Shown here in pieces: positions 53,539 to 62,465 of a stretch of DNA of 64,000 nt. Source of the DNA: Acidimicrobiales bacterium (GTDB lineage Bacteria; Actinomycetota; Acidimicrobiia; Acidimicrobiales; JAHWLA01); assembly GCA_035536915.1 (NCBI GenBank), contig DATLNE010000044.1, forward strand, positions 297,185 to 361,184. Reading direction: 5' to 3'. Under the pieces are notes generated by a model. That model was not told the origin of the DNA. It saw only the letters and a program-made list of their open reading frames with translations, and ran no database searches. The translations under genes were made by a program, and so were the position numbers. Position 1 is the stretch's first letter. Every line of letters begins with the position of its first letter.

Positions 53539-54498
53539 TTACGGCGGCGGGGGTTGCGGTGCGGGCGCGGGAGCGGTGCGGTCGCCCGCCCCGCTGACGT
53601 TGCCCGAGGGGCACTTCAGCACCCGGTCGCAGGCGGCCCGGATGGGCACGGAGAAGTACACGCCGTCACTGCGGAAACCGAGCGGCGCGTAGGCACGCGA
53701 GGCGATGCCCAGCACCTGGCCCTCGGAGTTCACCAACGGCCCGCCCCGGAAGTGGGTGCCCACCGCGGCGTCGCTTTGGATGGCCGTGCCCGACACGTCG
53801 GCCACGAAGCCCTGCGACACCGACGCGCCCGCCGCCCCCAACCCCGACACCGAGAAGACCCGCTCGCCTGTCTTCAACGCCGGTTCCCGAGGGGCGAAGG
53901 CCAGCTTGGGCTGGTTGCCCCGGGGCAGCACGATGACGGCGAGGTCGCGCTCGGGCTGCCAGGTCCACAGAGTGACGCGCACCTCGTTGTCGCCCTTGCG
54001 CAGGAACACCTGGGGGCCGGGGTTGAATGTGGCGGCCCGCACCACGTCGTACGACGTGACCAGCAGGGTCTCGTCGGAATCGGAGGCCACCGCGAAGGCG
54101 GAGCCCACCGAGGGCTGGCCCGCGTCGTCGAGGGTGCGGACGTACCACATGGCGCCCTGCACCTTCTTGACCAGTTCTTCGAGCGTCTCGCCTTCGGCCC
54201 GGATCTTCTTGAGCGGCTCGAGCTCCTTCTGGATCTCGGCCCGGGCGTTCTCCTGCTCGGCCTCGATGGTGTCGACCGCCGTCTTGAAGCGGTCGTCGAA
54301 ACCGGTCACGAAGGTCTCGACGGTCTTGGCCGTGGAGTCCTGCTTGAACTCGTAATAGGAGTAGAAGGCCACGCCGCTGCCGGCCGCGCCGATGGCGAAG
54401 GCCAGGATCAACGTCGCCATGCCGAGGACGGTGCGGGGGATGAGCCGCTGCCGCCAGGCGGCGCTGGCGCGTGGTGCGGCACCGGCTGTGGTCGCCAT
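53539..54498 (-). CDS. Membrane-anchored trypsin-fold protein lacking the catalytic His and Ser
   Basis: A 319-residue protein: one membrane helix (about 22-47), a coiled-coil (about 55-112) and a trypsin/HtrA-like domain (about 113-300). The position of the catalytic His reads LVTSYDVV (Asp151), while the Asp in PERDLAVI (185) is kept. The Ser motif GNSGGP reads THFRGGPL (Arg251). With two of three residues replaced, it should be a pseudoprotease, perhaps a binding or regulatory protein. TACCCT lies 7 nt before ATG 54498. Confidence 0.82.
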   Translation of the reverse strand: MATTAGAAPRASAAWRQRLIPRTVLGMATLILAFAIGAAGSGVAFYSYYEFKQDSTAKTVETFVTGFDDRFKTAVDTIEAEQENARAEIQKELEPLKKIRAEGETLEELVKKVQGAMWYVRTLDDAGQPSVGSAFAVASDSDETLLVTSYDVVRAATFNPGPQVFLRKGDNEVRVTLWTWQPERDLAVIVLPRGNQPKLAFAPREPALKTGERVFSVSGLGAAGASVSQGFVADVSGTAIQSDAAVGTHFRGGPLVNSEGQVLGIASRAYAPLGFRSDGVYFSVPIRAACDRVLKCPSGNVSGAGDRTAPAPAPQPPPP

Positions 54499-54505
54499 CG
54501 GCCGA

Positions 54506-54511
54506 AGGGTA
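54506..54511 (-). promoter_or_regulatory. Leaderless-type -10 element for the pseudoprotease gene
   Basis: TACCCT on the minus strand with a 7-nt gap to ATG 54498. Confidence 0.5.
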
Positions 54512-54520
54512 GCCGCCGGG

Positions 54521-54526
54521 TAGGGT
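54521..54526 (+). promoter_or_regulatory. Leaderless-type -10 element for fxsA operon
   Basis: TAGGGT with a 6-nt gap to ATG 54533, arranged back to back with the minus-strand element at 54506-54511. Confidence 0.5.
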
Positions 54527-54532
54527 GGGCAA

Positions 54533-54922
54533 ATGCTCGGGGTGCTCGCCCTGCTCTTCCTCGTGGTGCCCTTCGCCGAGCTGTTCGTGCTGCTCAAGGT
54601 CGGCCAGCTGATCGGCGCCTTGGAGACCGTGGCCCTGTTGGTCGTCGTCAGCGTGGTCGGTGCCTGGCTGGTCAAACGCGAGGGTCTTGGCGTGCTGCGG
54701 CGGGCCCAACAGCGGGTGCAGCAAGGCTCTGTCCCCGGTCGCGAGCTGGTCGACGGCGTGCTCATCCTCTTCGCCGGCGCCCTCCTGCTGACGCCCGGTT
54801 TCCTCACCGACATCCTCGGGATCCTGTTGCTGTTGCCTCCGGTGCGAGCGGCCTTGCGCTCCTCGACGGTGGCGTGGCTGGGACGGCGGGCGGGCGTGGG
54901 CGTGGTGCGGTACCGCCGATGA
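54533..54922 (+). CDS. fxsA: FxsA family membrane protein
   Basis: A 129-residue protein with three to four hydrophobic segments and the family pattern: FAELFVLLKVGQLIGALETV near the start and GVLILFAGALLLTPGFLTDILGILLLLPP in the middle, then a basic C-terminal tail. FxsA of E. coli modulates phage exclusion; the general role is unknown. It is coupled to the NUDIX gene (ATGA overlap). Confidence 0.9.
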   Translation: MLGVLALLFLVVPFAELFVLLKVGQLIGALETVALLVVVSVVGAWLVKREGLGVLRRAQQRVQQGSVPGRELVDGVLILFAGALLLTPGFLTDILGILLLLPPVRAALRSSTVAWLGRRAGVGVVRYRR

Positions 54923-55755
54923 CCGTCGAGGTCCGCGACGCCGCCACCGTGATGCTGGTGCGCGACGTCGACGACGGCTTCGAGGTCTTCATGCTTCGGC
55001 GCAGCCTCAACTCCGACTTCGTGGGCGGTGCCTACGTCTTCCCTGGCGGCGCCGTCGACGAGGCCGACCGCCACGCCGACCTGGAGGCCGTGTGCCGGGG
55101 CCGCTCCGACGACGCCGCCAGCGTCATGCTCGGCATCGACTCCGGCGGCCTGGCCTACTGGGTGGCCGCCATCCGGGAGTGCTTCGAGGAAGCGGGTGTG
55201 TTGCTGGCCTACGACCCCGACCAAGGCGGCGAGGTCATTTCGTTCGCCGACCCCGAGGTGAAGGATCGCTTCGCCCGCCACCGCGCCGCCGTCGACTCGG
55301 GGGAGCGCCGGCTGGTCGACGTGTGCCAGGACGAAGGGCTGCAACTGGCGGTCGACCGCATCCACTACTTCAGCCACTGGATCACGCCGGTCGGCCCGCC
55401 CCGCCGCTACGACACCCGCTTCTTCGTATGCGCGGCGCCCCCCGAGCAGGTGCCGTTGCACGACGACCGCGAGACGATCGCCAACCGCTGGGTGCGCCCC
55501 ACCGACGCGCTGGCGCTGCACGAGAAGGGCGAGCTCGACCTGATCTTCCCGACGATCAAGAACCTCGAAGCCATCGCCCGCTTCGACAGCAGCGGCGAGT
55601 TGCTCGACGCCGCTGCGGCCATCGAGGAGGTGCCCACCATCCTCCCTCGCATCACCGCCGACGAACACGGCGTGCGCATCCTGCTGCCCGGCGATCCGGG
55701 CTACGACGAGGCGCTCAACAACCCGCCGCCCGAGGGCATCGCCATCCCTCGATGA
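54919..55755 (+). CDS. NUDIX hydrolase
   Basis: A 278-residue protein with an N-terminal TVMLVRDVDDGFEVFMLRRS strand and FPGGAVDEADR. The Nudix box is split by an insert but complete: the Glu-rich part reads AIRECFEEAGVLLAYD (about residues 82-97). The long C-terminal extension with HYFSHWITPVGPPRRYDTRFF resembles NUDT7/19-like CoA or acyl-CoA diphosphatases. Overlap with the next gene (ATGA) implies one operon. Confidence 0.88.
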   Translation: MTVEVRDAATVMLVRDVDDGFEVFMLRRSLNSDFVGGAYVFPGGAVDEADRHADLEAVCRGRSDDAASVMLGIDSGGLAYWVAAIRECFEEAGVLLAYDPDQGGEVISFADPEVKDRFARHRAAVDSGERRLVDVCQDEGLQLAVDRIHYFSHWITPVGPPRRYDTRFFVCAAPPEQVPLHDDRETIANRWVRPTDALALHEKGELDLIFPTIKNLEAIARFDSSGELLDAAAAIEEVPTILPRITADEHGVRILLPGDPGYDEALNNPPPEGIAIPR

Positions 55756-56579
55756 CAGCCGGCGTAGTGGAAACCCTCAGCCCCTTGGTGCGGCGCGTCC
55801 TGGCGCCCAACCCGGGGATCATGACCGGCCCCGGCACCAACACCTACCTGGTCGGGCGCGACGAGCTCGCCGTCATCGACCCCGGTCCCGACGACTCCGA
55901 AGAGCACCTCGACACCGTGGCCGCGGCGGGCGACGGTCGCATCCGCTGGGTGCTCGTCACCCACACCCACGCCGACCACTCGCCCGGTGCTGCCGGGCTC
56001 AAGGCCCGCACCGGCGCCCAGGTGCTCGGCTTCGACGAACGCGACGGCTTCGTGCCCGACACGGCCATCGGCGACGGGTGGACGCTCGACGCCGCCGACT
56101 TCCGCTTGGTGGCCGTCCACACGCCGGGCCACGCCTCGAACCACCTCTGCTACCGCTTGGAGGACGAGCGGCTGCTGTTCTCCGGCGATCACATCATGAG
56201 CGGCTCGACCGTCGTCATCGCCCCGCCCGACGGCGACATGGCCGCCTATTTCAAGGCGTTGGAGAAGGTCAGGGAGCTTCGCCTCGACGGCGTCGCCCCC
56301 GGGCACGGGCCGTTCCTCGACGACCCCTACGCCGTCATCGACCACTACCTCACCCACCGCCAGGCCCGCGAGGCGGCCATCGAAGAGGCCCTGGTGCACG
56401 CCGAGCGGGCTCGGGTGCCCGACCTGGTTGAGGCCGTCTACACCGACGTGCCCGACATCCTGCACCCCATCGCCCGGTGGTCGGTATGGGCGCACCTGCG
56501 CAAGTTGGCCGCCGAGGGCCGGGCGGTGGCGCTCGACGCCGACGACATCGATGCGGAGTGGCGCGCGCCAGGTCGGTAG
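55752..56579 (+). CDS. Metallo-beta-lactamase-fold hydrolase
   Basis: A 275-residue protein. The metal-binding motif is VTHTHADHSPGA (about residues 73-84), followed by HTPGHASNHLCY, LFSGDHIMSG and a PGHGPFLDDP loop. The C-terminal helical region (about 200-275) matches LACTB2-like proteins, which have RNase or thioesterase activity. Neighbouring NUDIX and MBL genes also occur together near the ArsA/whiB4 locus of Mycobacterium. Confidence 0.88.
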   Translation: MTAGVVETLSPLVRRVLAPNPGIMTGPGTNTYLVGRDELAVIDPGPDDSEEHLDTVAAAGDGRIRWVLVTHTHADHSPGAAGLKARTGAQVLGFDERDGFVPDTAIGDGWTLDAADFRLVAVHTPGHASNHLCYRLEDERLLFSGDHIMSGSTVVIAPPDGDMAAYFKALEKVRELRLDGVAPGHGPFLDDPYAVIDHYLTHRQAREAAIEEALVHAERARVPDLVEAVYTDVPDILHPIARWSVWAHLRKLAAEGRAVALDADDIDAEWRAPGR

Positions 56580-56617
56580 GGCATCGAAGACGATGCGTCG
56601 AAGTAGTACCTGAGCGT

Positions 56618-58336
56618 ATGGCCGAGCGCGAGACGGGCAACCGTCCTCTGATCCCGCTGCACAAGGCAGCCGAATACCTCCACCTGCCGGTGGAGGCGGT
56701 TGCGGCCATGACCGATGCCGGGTACCTCCGCCCGTCGGGCGCCGGGCCGGACGGCCCCGAGTTCCTCCTTGTCGACCTCAAGTCCTACCTGGCTCGAAAT
56801 GCCGACAACGGATCGGGAAATCACCTGCTGAGCCTCGGCTTCGACGGCGCCGCTCCGCAGGACCTGCTCGACGGGCTGAGCCGACGCACCGAGGAGATGG
56901 CCCGCCGCTCGTTCGACATCTTCGCCTCCGTCTTCCCCGAGGCCACCCGCTGGTCGATCAGCGAACAGGCCCGGTTCATCGAACAGTCGAGGGGGCGCTT
57001 CGACGCCATCCTGGCCGTGGCGGGCCAAGGGGTCGAAGTCGACGAGGCGCTCATCGGTGACCTGCAGGAGGTCGGTGCCGCCGCCGCGTGGGAGGACTCC
57101 CCACTGCCGCAACTGCTGGTGATCCTGCGCATCTCGCGCGACCTGGTGGTGCAGACGGCCATCGAGCTGGCCGAGGCCGACGGCTTGGCGCTGTCGCTGT
57201 TGCTGACCCGGGTGCTGCCCGCCATGGACCGCCTCACCGACGCGCTGGCCCAGGGGTACTGGGCTGCCGTGGTCGGGCGGGAGGAAGAGGCCAAGGCTCG
57301 CTACGAGCACGTCGTCGAGCACTCCTCCGACGGTGTGTACGAGGTCGACATGGCGGGCTGCATCTCCTACGCCAACCCGTCGCTTGTCGTCATGCTCGGC
57401 CGCCGCCGCGACCAGCTCGAAGGCAAGATGCTGAGCGACCTGTTGGTGCCGCTCGACCCGTCGGTGTCGATCGACGCCCTCATCACCCAGGACGACGAGA
57501 GCTCCGCACCCGTCCGTCTCGCCGTGGTGCGCCACGACGGCGTGCGCCGGGTGCTCGACATCCGCACGCTGCCCCGCCGGGTCGACGGCGAGCTGGTGGG
57601 GTTCCAGGGCGTGGTGCGCGACGTCACCACCGCGCACGACCTCGAAGCCGACAAGAACGAGTTCCTCGCCCTCGTCACCAACGACCTGCGCACCCCGCTC
57701 ACCATGATCCTCGGGCTGGGCGCCACCCTGGAATCGCACTCCGACGAACTGACGGCCGAGCGCATCCGCCGCATGGGCGCGTCGATCCGGGGCCAGGCCG
57801 AACGCATCAGCCGGCTGGCCGACGACCTCTACGACATGAGCCGCTTGGAAGCGAGCGCCCTCCTGCTCAGCCCGCGGCCCGTCGACTTGGCCAACGTCGT
57901 CGAGTCGGCGCTGGCGTCGGTGGGCGACGTCAGCGGCGTGGAGGTGGTCATCCCTGCGGGCGTCGACGTGCTGGCCGACGCCCGGCGTCTGGAGCAGGTC
58001 ATCGCCAACCTCGTGGAGAACGCCATCGAACACGGCGCCGCGCCGGTGCGCGTGGAGTTGGTGGGGATCGAAGACTCGGCCATCGAAGTGGCGATCGTCG
58101 ACCACGGCGACGGCGTGCCGCCTGCGTTGGTGCCCACGTTGTTCAGCCGGTTGCGCACGCTGAGCCGGCCCAACCGCGACCGGTCCCGAGGCACCGGCCT
58201 TGGCCTGTCGTTGGTCAAGGGGTTGGTCGAGGCCATGGGCGGGCGCGTGTGGTACGAACCCGCCCACCCGGTCGGCGCGTCGTTCCACGTGACGTTGCCG
58301 ACGCCTCGACGCCGGCCTGTCGAGGGCGTGCTGTAG
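56618..58336 (+). CDS. Histidine-kinase-like protein with N-terminal HTH and no acceptor His
   Basis: A 572-residue soluble protein. Residues 8-62 resemble an excisionase/MerR-type DNA-binding fold (PLHKAAEYLHLPVEAVAAM then DLKSYLAR). A helical region (about 70-220) is followed by a PAS domain (about 230-340). The dimerisation helix reads FLALVTNDLRTPLTMI: Asn355 replaces the phosphorylated His. The ATPase domain is intact (NLVENAIEHG, DHGDGVPP, GTGLGLSLVKGLVEAMGG). It may be an ATP-dependent switch without phosphotransfer. Confidence 0.82.
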   Translation: MAERETGNRPLIPLHKAAEYLHLPVEAVAAMTDAGYLRPSGAGPDGPEFLLVDLKSYLARNADNGSGNHLLSLGFDGAAPQDLLDGLSRRTEEMARRSFDIFASVFPEATRWSISEQARFIEQSRGRFDAILAVAGQGVEVDEALIGDLQEVGAAAAWEDSPLPQLLVILRISRDLVVQTAIELAEADGLALSLLLTRVLPAMDRLTDALAQGYWAAVVGREEEAKARYEHVVEHSSDGVYEVDMAGCISYANPSLVVMLGRRRDQLEGKMLSDLLVPLDPSVSIDALITQDDESSAPVRLAVVRHDGVRRVLDIRTLPRRVDGELVGFQGVVRDVTTAHDLEADKNEFLALVTNDLRTPLTMILGLGATLESHSDELTAERIRRMGASIRGQAERISRLADDLYDMSRLEASALLLSPRPVDLANVVESALASVGDVSGVEVVIPAGVDVLADARRLEQVIANLVENAIEHGAAPVRVELVGIEDSAIEVAIVDHGDGVPPALVPTLFSRLRTLSRPNRDRSRGTGLGLSLVKGLVEAMGGRVWYEPAHPVGASFHVTLPTPRRRPVEGVL

Positions 58337-58351
58337 CGCAGCGTCCGCCGC

Positions 58352-58357
58352 TACGGT
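58352..58357 (+). promoter_or_regulatory. Leaderless-type -10 element for the ABC transporter genes
   Basis: TACGGT with an 8-nt gap to GTG 58366. Confidence 0.5.
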
Positions 58358-58365
58358 CGGCGCCC

Positions 58366-59061
58366 GTGAATGCGCCTGCGCCGATCCTGACGGCCACTGC
58401 CGTAAGCAAGACGTACCGCACGGGAGCGGAGTCGGTCGACGCCCTCAAGGACATCGACCTCACCGTCCAGCCCGGAGAGTTCGTGGCGGTGATGGGCCCG
58501 TCGGGGTCGGGGAAGACGACCTTGTTGAACTGCCTGTCGGGGCTCGACGACATCGACGGGGGCACCGTCGTCATCGACGGCGAGTCGATCCACGAGATGA
58601 GCGATGCCCGCCGCACCAAGCACCGGGCTTCGGCCATGGGCTTCATCTTCCAGGCCTTCAACCTCATCCCCGTCTTCACCGCCACCGAGAACGTGGAGCT
58701 GCCGCTGCTGCTGGCGGGCGCCGACGCCAAGGTGGCCCGGCGGGCCGCGCAGGAGACGCTCGAACGGGTCGGCCTCGGCCACCGCTTGAACCACCGGCCC
58801 ACCGAGCTGTCGGGCGGCGAGCAGCAGCGGGTGACGGTGGCCCGGGCCTTGGCCGGCCGCCCTCGCATCGTGTGGGCCGACGAGCCCACCGGCAACCTCG
58901 ACTCCGAGACGGCGGGCCAGGTGATGGACCTGTTGCGCGAGCTGCACGCCGAGGGGCTCACGGTGATGCTGGTCACCCACGACGACGACATCGGCGGGTC
59001 GGCCGAGCGCCGCATCGTCGTGCGCGACGGCGCCGTCATCGCCGACGAGCGACTGCGATGA
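58366..59061 (+). CDS. MacB/LolD-type ABC transporter ATPase
   Basis: A 231-residue nucleotide-binding protein. Walker A is GPSGSGKTTLLN (about residues 45-56), Q-loop FQAFNLIP, signature ELSGGEQQRVTVARAL, Walker B RIVWADEPTGNLDS, H-loop VTHDDD. The ADEPTGNLDS pattern marks the LolD/FtsE/MacB class, which pairs with FtsX-fold permeases such as the next gene (ATGA overlap). Confidence 0.93.
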   Translation: MNAPAPILTATAVSKTYRTGAESVDALKDIDLTVQPGEFVAVMGPSGSGKTTLLNCLSGLDDIDGGTVVIDGESIHEMSDARRTKHRASAMGFIFQAFNLIPVFTATENVELPLLLAGADAKVARRAAQETLERVGLGHRLNHRPTELSGGEQQRVTVARALAGRPRIVWADEPTGNLDSETAGQVMDLLRELHAEGLTVMLVTHDDDIGGSAERRIVVRDGAVIADERLR

Positions 59062-61982
59062 CCGTGCGCGTGCTGCGCGCCGTCGTTGCTGTGCTGGTCG
59101 TCGTCGGCTTGGTCGCCGTCGGTGCCTTGCCGGTGGCCGTGCTGGTGCTGTCGTTGCCGTTCCTCGTCGTGCTGGCCCGTCGCCCGGTGCTGCGGCGGCT
59201 CGCGGTGCGCAACGCCGTGCGCCGGCCCCGAGAAGCGATGCTCGTCCTGTTGGGGTCGCTGCTCGGCACCGCCATCATCACCGGCTCGTTCGTGGTGGGC
59301 GACACCCTCGACGCCTCGTTGCGCCGCTCCGCCTATACGCAACTGGGGCCGGTCGACATGATCGTGCCGGTGGCGGGGGCCGCCGCCGGTCGAGAAGTCG
59401 AGGCCTCGTTGCGTTCGCTCCCCGACGACGCCGTCGACGGGCTCCTGACGATCGTCACCACCGACGCCGCGGTGGCGTCGGGCGACCAGCCGCCGGTGGC
59501 AGAGCCCTCGACGGCCGTGCTGGAAGTCGACTTCGATGCGGCCCGCCGTTTCGGGGGCGACGCCGAGGCCACCGGCATCGACGGCCCGACGCCCACAGGC
59601 GACGAAGCGGTGATCGGGGCCGACCTGGCCCGCACCCTCGACGCCGAGGTGGGCGAGTCGGTCACCGCCTACCTCTACGGCACCGAGGTACCCCTGCGGG
59701 TCGTGCGGGTGCTGCCTCGCCTCGGCATTGCCGGCATCCACCTCGGCTTCGGGAGCGAGTCGCCCAACCTCTTCGTGGCGCCGGGCACCTTGGAGCGGCT
59801 GTCGGCCGGCGCACCGGGGCCGGCCCGGCCCCCGACCGCACTGGTCACCGTGTCGAACGAGGGCGGCGTCATCGAGGGCGCCGAGCGCAGCGCCGAGGTC
59901 GAGCGGGCCGTCACCTCGGCCCTGGCCGGCCGCGCCGCCGCGGTGCGCCCGGTGAAGCAGGACCTGCTCAAGCTGGCCGAACAGAGCGGCGAGCAGTTCA
60001 CCCAGCTGTTCACGTCGATCGGCTTCTTCAGCGTGATCGCGGGCGTGCTCCTCCTGGTGAACATCTTCGTGATGCTGTCGGAGGAGCGGAAGACCGAGCT
60101 CGGCATGCTGCGTGCCGTCGGCCTGCGCCGGTCGGGCCTGGTGGGCTCGTTCTCCCTCGAAGGGTGGATGTACGCCTTGGCGTCGGCCGCCCTCGGCACC
60201 ATCGCGGGCTTGGGTGTCGGGCGCCTCATCACCGTGGTGGCGCGGGGCATCTTCGGCCAAGGCGAGTTCTCCTTGGAACTGCACTACGCGGCGTCGTTGG
60301 CGAGCGTGCAGACGGGCTTCACCATCGGCTTCGTCATCTCGCTGCTGACGGTGCTGGGCACGTCGTTGCGCATCGCCCGGCTCAACGTCATCCGGGCCAT
60401 CCGCGACCTGCCCGAGCCCGAGGACGGGCGGCGCCGGCGGGTGTTGGGCACGGTCGTGGCCGCGGTTGCGGTGGCGGGCGGCGCGGCCTTGACGGCGATG
60501 GGCGTGGCAGGCGACAACCCGTTCGCCGTGCTGATCGGCCCGGCCCTGGCGGGGGCGGGCGTGGTGCGGTTGCTGCGCCACCTCGTGCCGCGGCGCCCGG
60601 TGGTGTCGCTGGTATCGGTCGTGCTCGTCACCTGGGCGGTGGCCGCCTTCGAAGTCGTGCCCGACGCCTTCCAAGACGCCGACATCGTCATCTTCGTGGT
60701 GCAGGGCCTGATCCTGACCTTCTCGGCCGTGGCCTTGGTGTCGGCCAACCAGGACGCCATCGGCGCCGCCGTGCGCCGGGTCGGTGGGGGCTCGTCGTCG
60801 ATGTCGCTGCGGCTCGGACTGGCCTACCCGTTGGCCCGGCGTTTCCGCACCGCCATGACCCTCGGCATGTACGCGCTGGTCGTGTTCACCCTCACCTTCA
60901 TCACCGTGTTCAGCCACCTGTTCGAAGGCCAGGTCGACGACTTCACCCGCAAGGTCAGCGGGGGCTTCGCCCTGCGGGTCGACTCCAACGGGAGCAACCC
61001 GGTGCCGCCCGATGCCGTGCGGTCGCTGCCCGGCGTGCGGGCCGTGGCCGAGCAGGCGACGCTGAACGCCCAGTTCCGGGCCCGGCTCACCGACGACGAG
61101 TTCATCGACTGGCCGGTGGCGGCTTTCGACGAGGCGTATGTGCGCACCGGGCCGACGGCGCTGGAGGAGCGCGACCCGAAGTACGCCGACGACGCCGCCG
61201 CCTACCGGGCGGTGTTGGCCGACCCCAACCTCATCGTCGTCAGCGAGTTCTTCCTGCAGGACGGGGGTGGCCCGCCGGAGCGGTCGCTGGAGCCGGGCGA
61301 GACGGTGGAGATGCGCGATCCGCTGACGGGGCGGTCGCGCACGTTGACGGTGGCGGCCTCGGCGGAGTCGGGCTTCGGCAACCTGCTGGGGTATGTGTCG
61401 CGCCCCGCCCTTGCCGAGGTCTTCGGCTCGTCGGTGACGACCAACCTGTTGCTGGTGGCCGTCGAAGGCGGCGTCGACCCGGTGGCGTTGTCCGCCTCGA
61501 TCAACGGGCGCTTCCTGGCCAACGGGGCCGAGGCCAAGGCGTTCCGGGAGATCGTGAACGAGAACCTGTCGCAGCAGCAGCAGTTCTTCCGGCTCATGCA
61601 GGGCTACCTGGCGCTGGGGTTGGTGGTCGGCATCGCCGGGCTCGGGGTGGTCATGGTGCGGGCCGTGCGGGAGCGGCGGCGGCAGGTGGGCGTGTTGCGC
61701 TCGCTCGGCTTCCCCGCCGCCGCAGTGCGCCGGGCGTTCCTGTTGGAGTCTGCCTTCGTGGCCTTCGAGGGCATCGCCATCGGCGTGGTGCTGGCCAACA
61801 TCGTGGCCTGGCGCCTAGTGGGCAGCGACGCCTTCGGCGCCGAGTTGCCGTTCAGCGTCCCGGTGGCGCAGCTGGCGTTCCTGGTGCTGGCCACCTTCGC
61901 CGCGTCGCTGTTGGCCACGGTGGCCCCGGCGCAACAAGCGTCGAAGATCCGTCCCGCCGTCGCCCTCCGAATCACCGACTGA
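59058..61982 (+). CDS. FtsX-like ABC transporter permease (large)
   Basis: A 974-residue permease. Two N-terminal hydrophobic segments lead to a MacB-type periplasmic region (about 75-310) and a first FtsX domain with three helices (about 315-450, LLVNIFVMLSEERKTELGMLRAVGLRR). A further membrane part and a second extracytoplasmic domain (about 610-830) precede a second FtsX domain (about 855-974, VVMVRAVRERRRQVGVLRSLGF). With the ATPase it forms a mechanotransmission-type exporter, perhaps for lipoproteins or a peptide. Confidence 0.9.
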   Translation: MTVRVLRAVVAVLVVVGLVAVGALPVAVLVLSLPFLVVLARRPVLRRLAVRNAVRRPREAMLVLLGSLLGTAIITGSFVVGDTLDASLRRSAYTQLGPVDMIVPVAGAAAGREVEASLRSLPDDAVDGLLTIVTTDAAVASGDQPPVAEPSTAVLEVDFDAARRFGGDAEATGIDGPTPTGDEAVIGADLARTLDAEVGESVTAYLYGTEVPLRVVRVLPRLGIAGIHLGFGSESPNLFVAPGTLERLSAGAPGPARPPTALVTVSNEGGVIEGAERSAEVERAVTSALAGRAAAVRPVKQDLLKLAEQSGEQFTQLFTSIGFFSVIAGVLLLVNIFVMLSEERKTELGMLRAVGLRRSGLVGSFSLEGWMYALASAALGTIAGLGVGRLITVVARGIFGQGEFSLELHYAASLASVQTGFTIGFVISLLTVLGTSLRIARLNVIRAIRDLPEPEDGRRRRVLGTVVAAVAVAGGAALTAMGVAGDNPFAVLIGPALAGAGVVRLLRHLVPRRPVVSLVSVVLVTWAVAAFEVVPDAFQDADIVIFVVQGLILTFSAVALVSANQDAIGAAVRRVGGGSSSMSLRLGLAYPLARRFRTAMTLGMYALVVFTLTFITVFSHLFEGQVDDFTRKVSGGFALRVDSNGSNPVPPDAVRSLPGVRAVAEQATLNAQFRARLTDDEFIDWPVAAFDEAYVRTGPTALEERDPKYADDAAAYRAVLADPNLIVVSEFFLQDGGGPPERSLEPGETVEMRDPLTGRSRTLTVAASAESGFGNLLGYVSRPALAEVFGSSVTTNLLLVAVEGGVDPVALSASINGRFLANGAEAKAFREIVNENLSQQQQFFRLMQGYLALGLVVGIAGLGVVMVRAVRERRRQVGVLRSLGFPAAAVRRAFLLESAFVAFEGIAIGVVLANIVAWRLVGSDAFGAELPFSVPVAQLAFLVLATFAASLLATVAPAQQASKIRPAVALRITD

Positions 61983-62011
61983 GACCGCGCCAATTTGGGC
62001 AACCTGAGCAC

Positions 62012-62164
62012 ATGCGTCTGCACATAACGTTGGACGACGAACGGCGGTGGGACGACATCGAGGCGGCCCTCGGCGCCATCGCCGATACCGGCCACGAATG
62101 GGACGACGACCCGGCGACGTGGGTTCGAGAACAGCGCCGGGGCGACGTTCGCCGAGCCGGCTGA
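62012..62164 (+). CDS. Small antitoxin-like protein
   Basis: A 50-residue protein: an N-terminal strand (MRLHITLDDERRWDDIEAAL) is followed by an acidic, Trp-containing tail (HEWDDDPATWVREQRRGDV). Size and its position before a PIN-domain fragment suggest a VapB-like antitoxin. No strong ribosome site is seen. Confidence 0.5.
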   Translation: MRLHITLDDERRWDDIEAALGAIADTGHEWDDDPATWVREQRRGDVRRAG

Positions 62165-62253
62165 CGTGAGGCCGTAGAGCCGGCTCCCTGCTCGACTCGA
62201 TCGTCCCACCGAGGCCTCCGGGGTCGACACGGCGCGCAGGCACGGAGCCGTGG

Positions 62254-62454
62254 GTGTGTGCGACCTCGGTCAAGAAACTTGGCGTGGCCTGCGCCCCGTC
62301 GGAACGCGAGTTCGCCGAGCGGGGCGTGACGTTGCACCAAGCCGACTGTCTCATTGCCGCCGCTGCGGTGGGTGTCGGGGCCGGCCTGGCCACCGCCAAC
62401 ATCGACGATTTCCCGATGCCGGAGCTCGCAGTCGAGCACTGGCCGCCCGACTGA
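62254..62454 (+). pseudogene. PIN-domain (VapC-like) toxin fragment
   Basis: From GTG 62254, 66 codons encode only the C-terminal half of a PIN domain: VTLHQADCLIAAAAVGVGAG then LATANIDDFPMPEL, the metal-binding Asp region of the family. The N-terminal half, with the first catalytic Asp, is missing from the 90 nt upstream. It is probably a decayed toxin gene downstream of its antitoxin. Confidence 0.65.
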
Positions 62455-62465
62455 GGGGACCACGG

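Noticed and set aside
62164..62254. A selenocysteine or frameshift read-through joining antitoxin and PIN fragment
   Set aside because: The 90 nt between them do not encode the missing catalytic half of the PIN domain in any frame.
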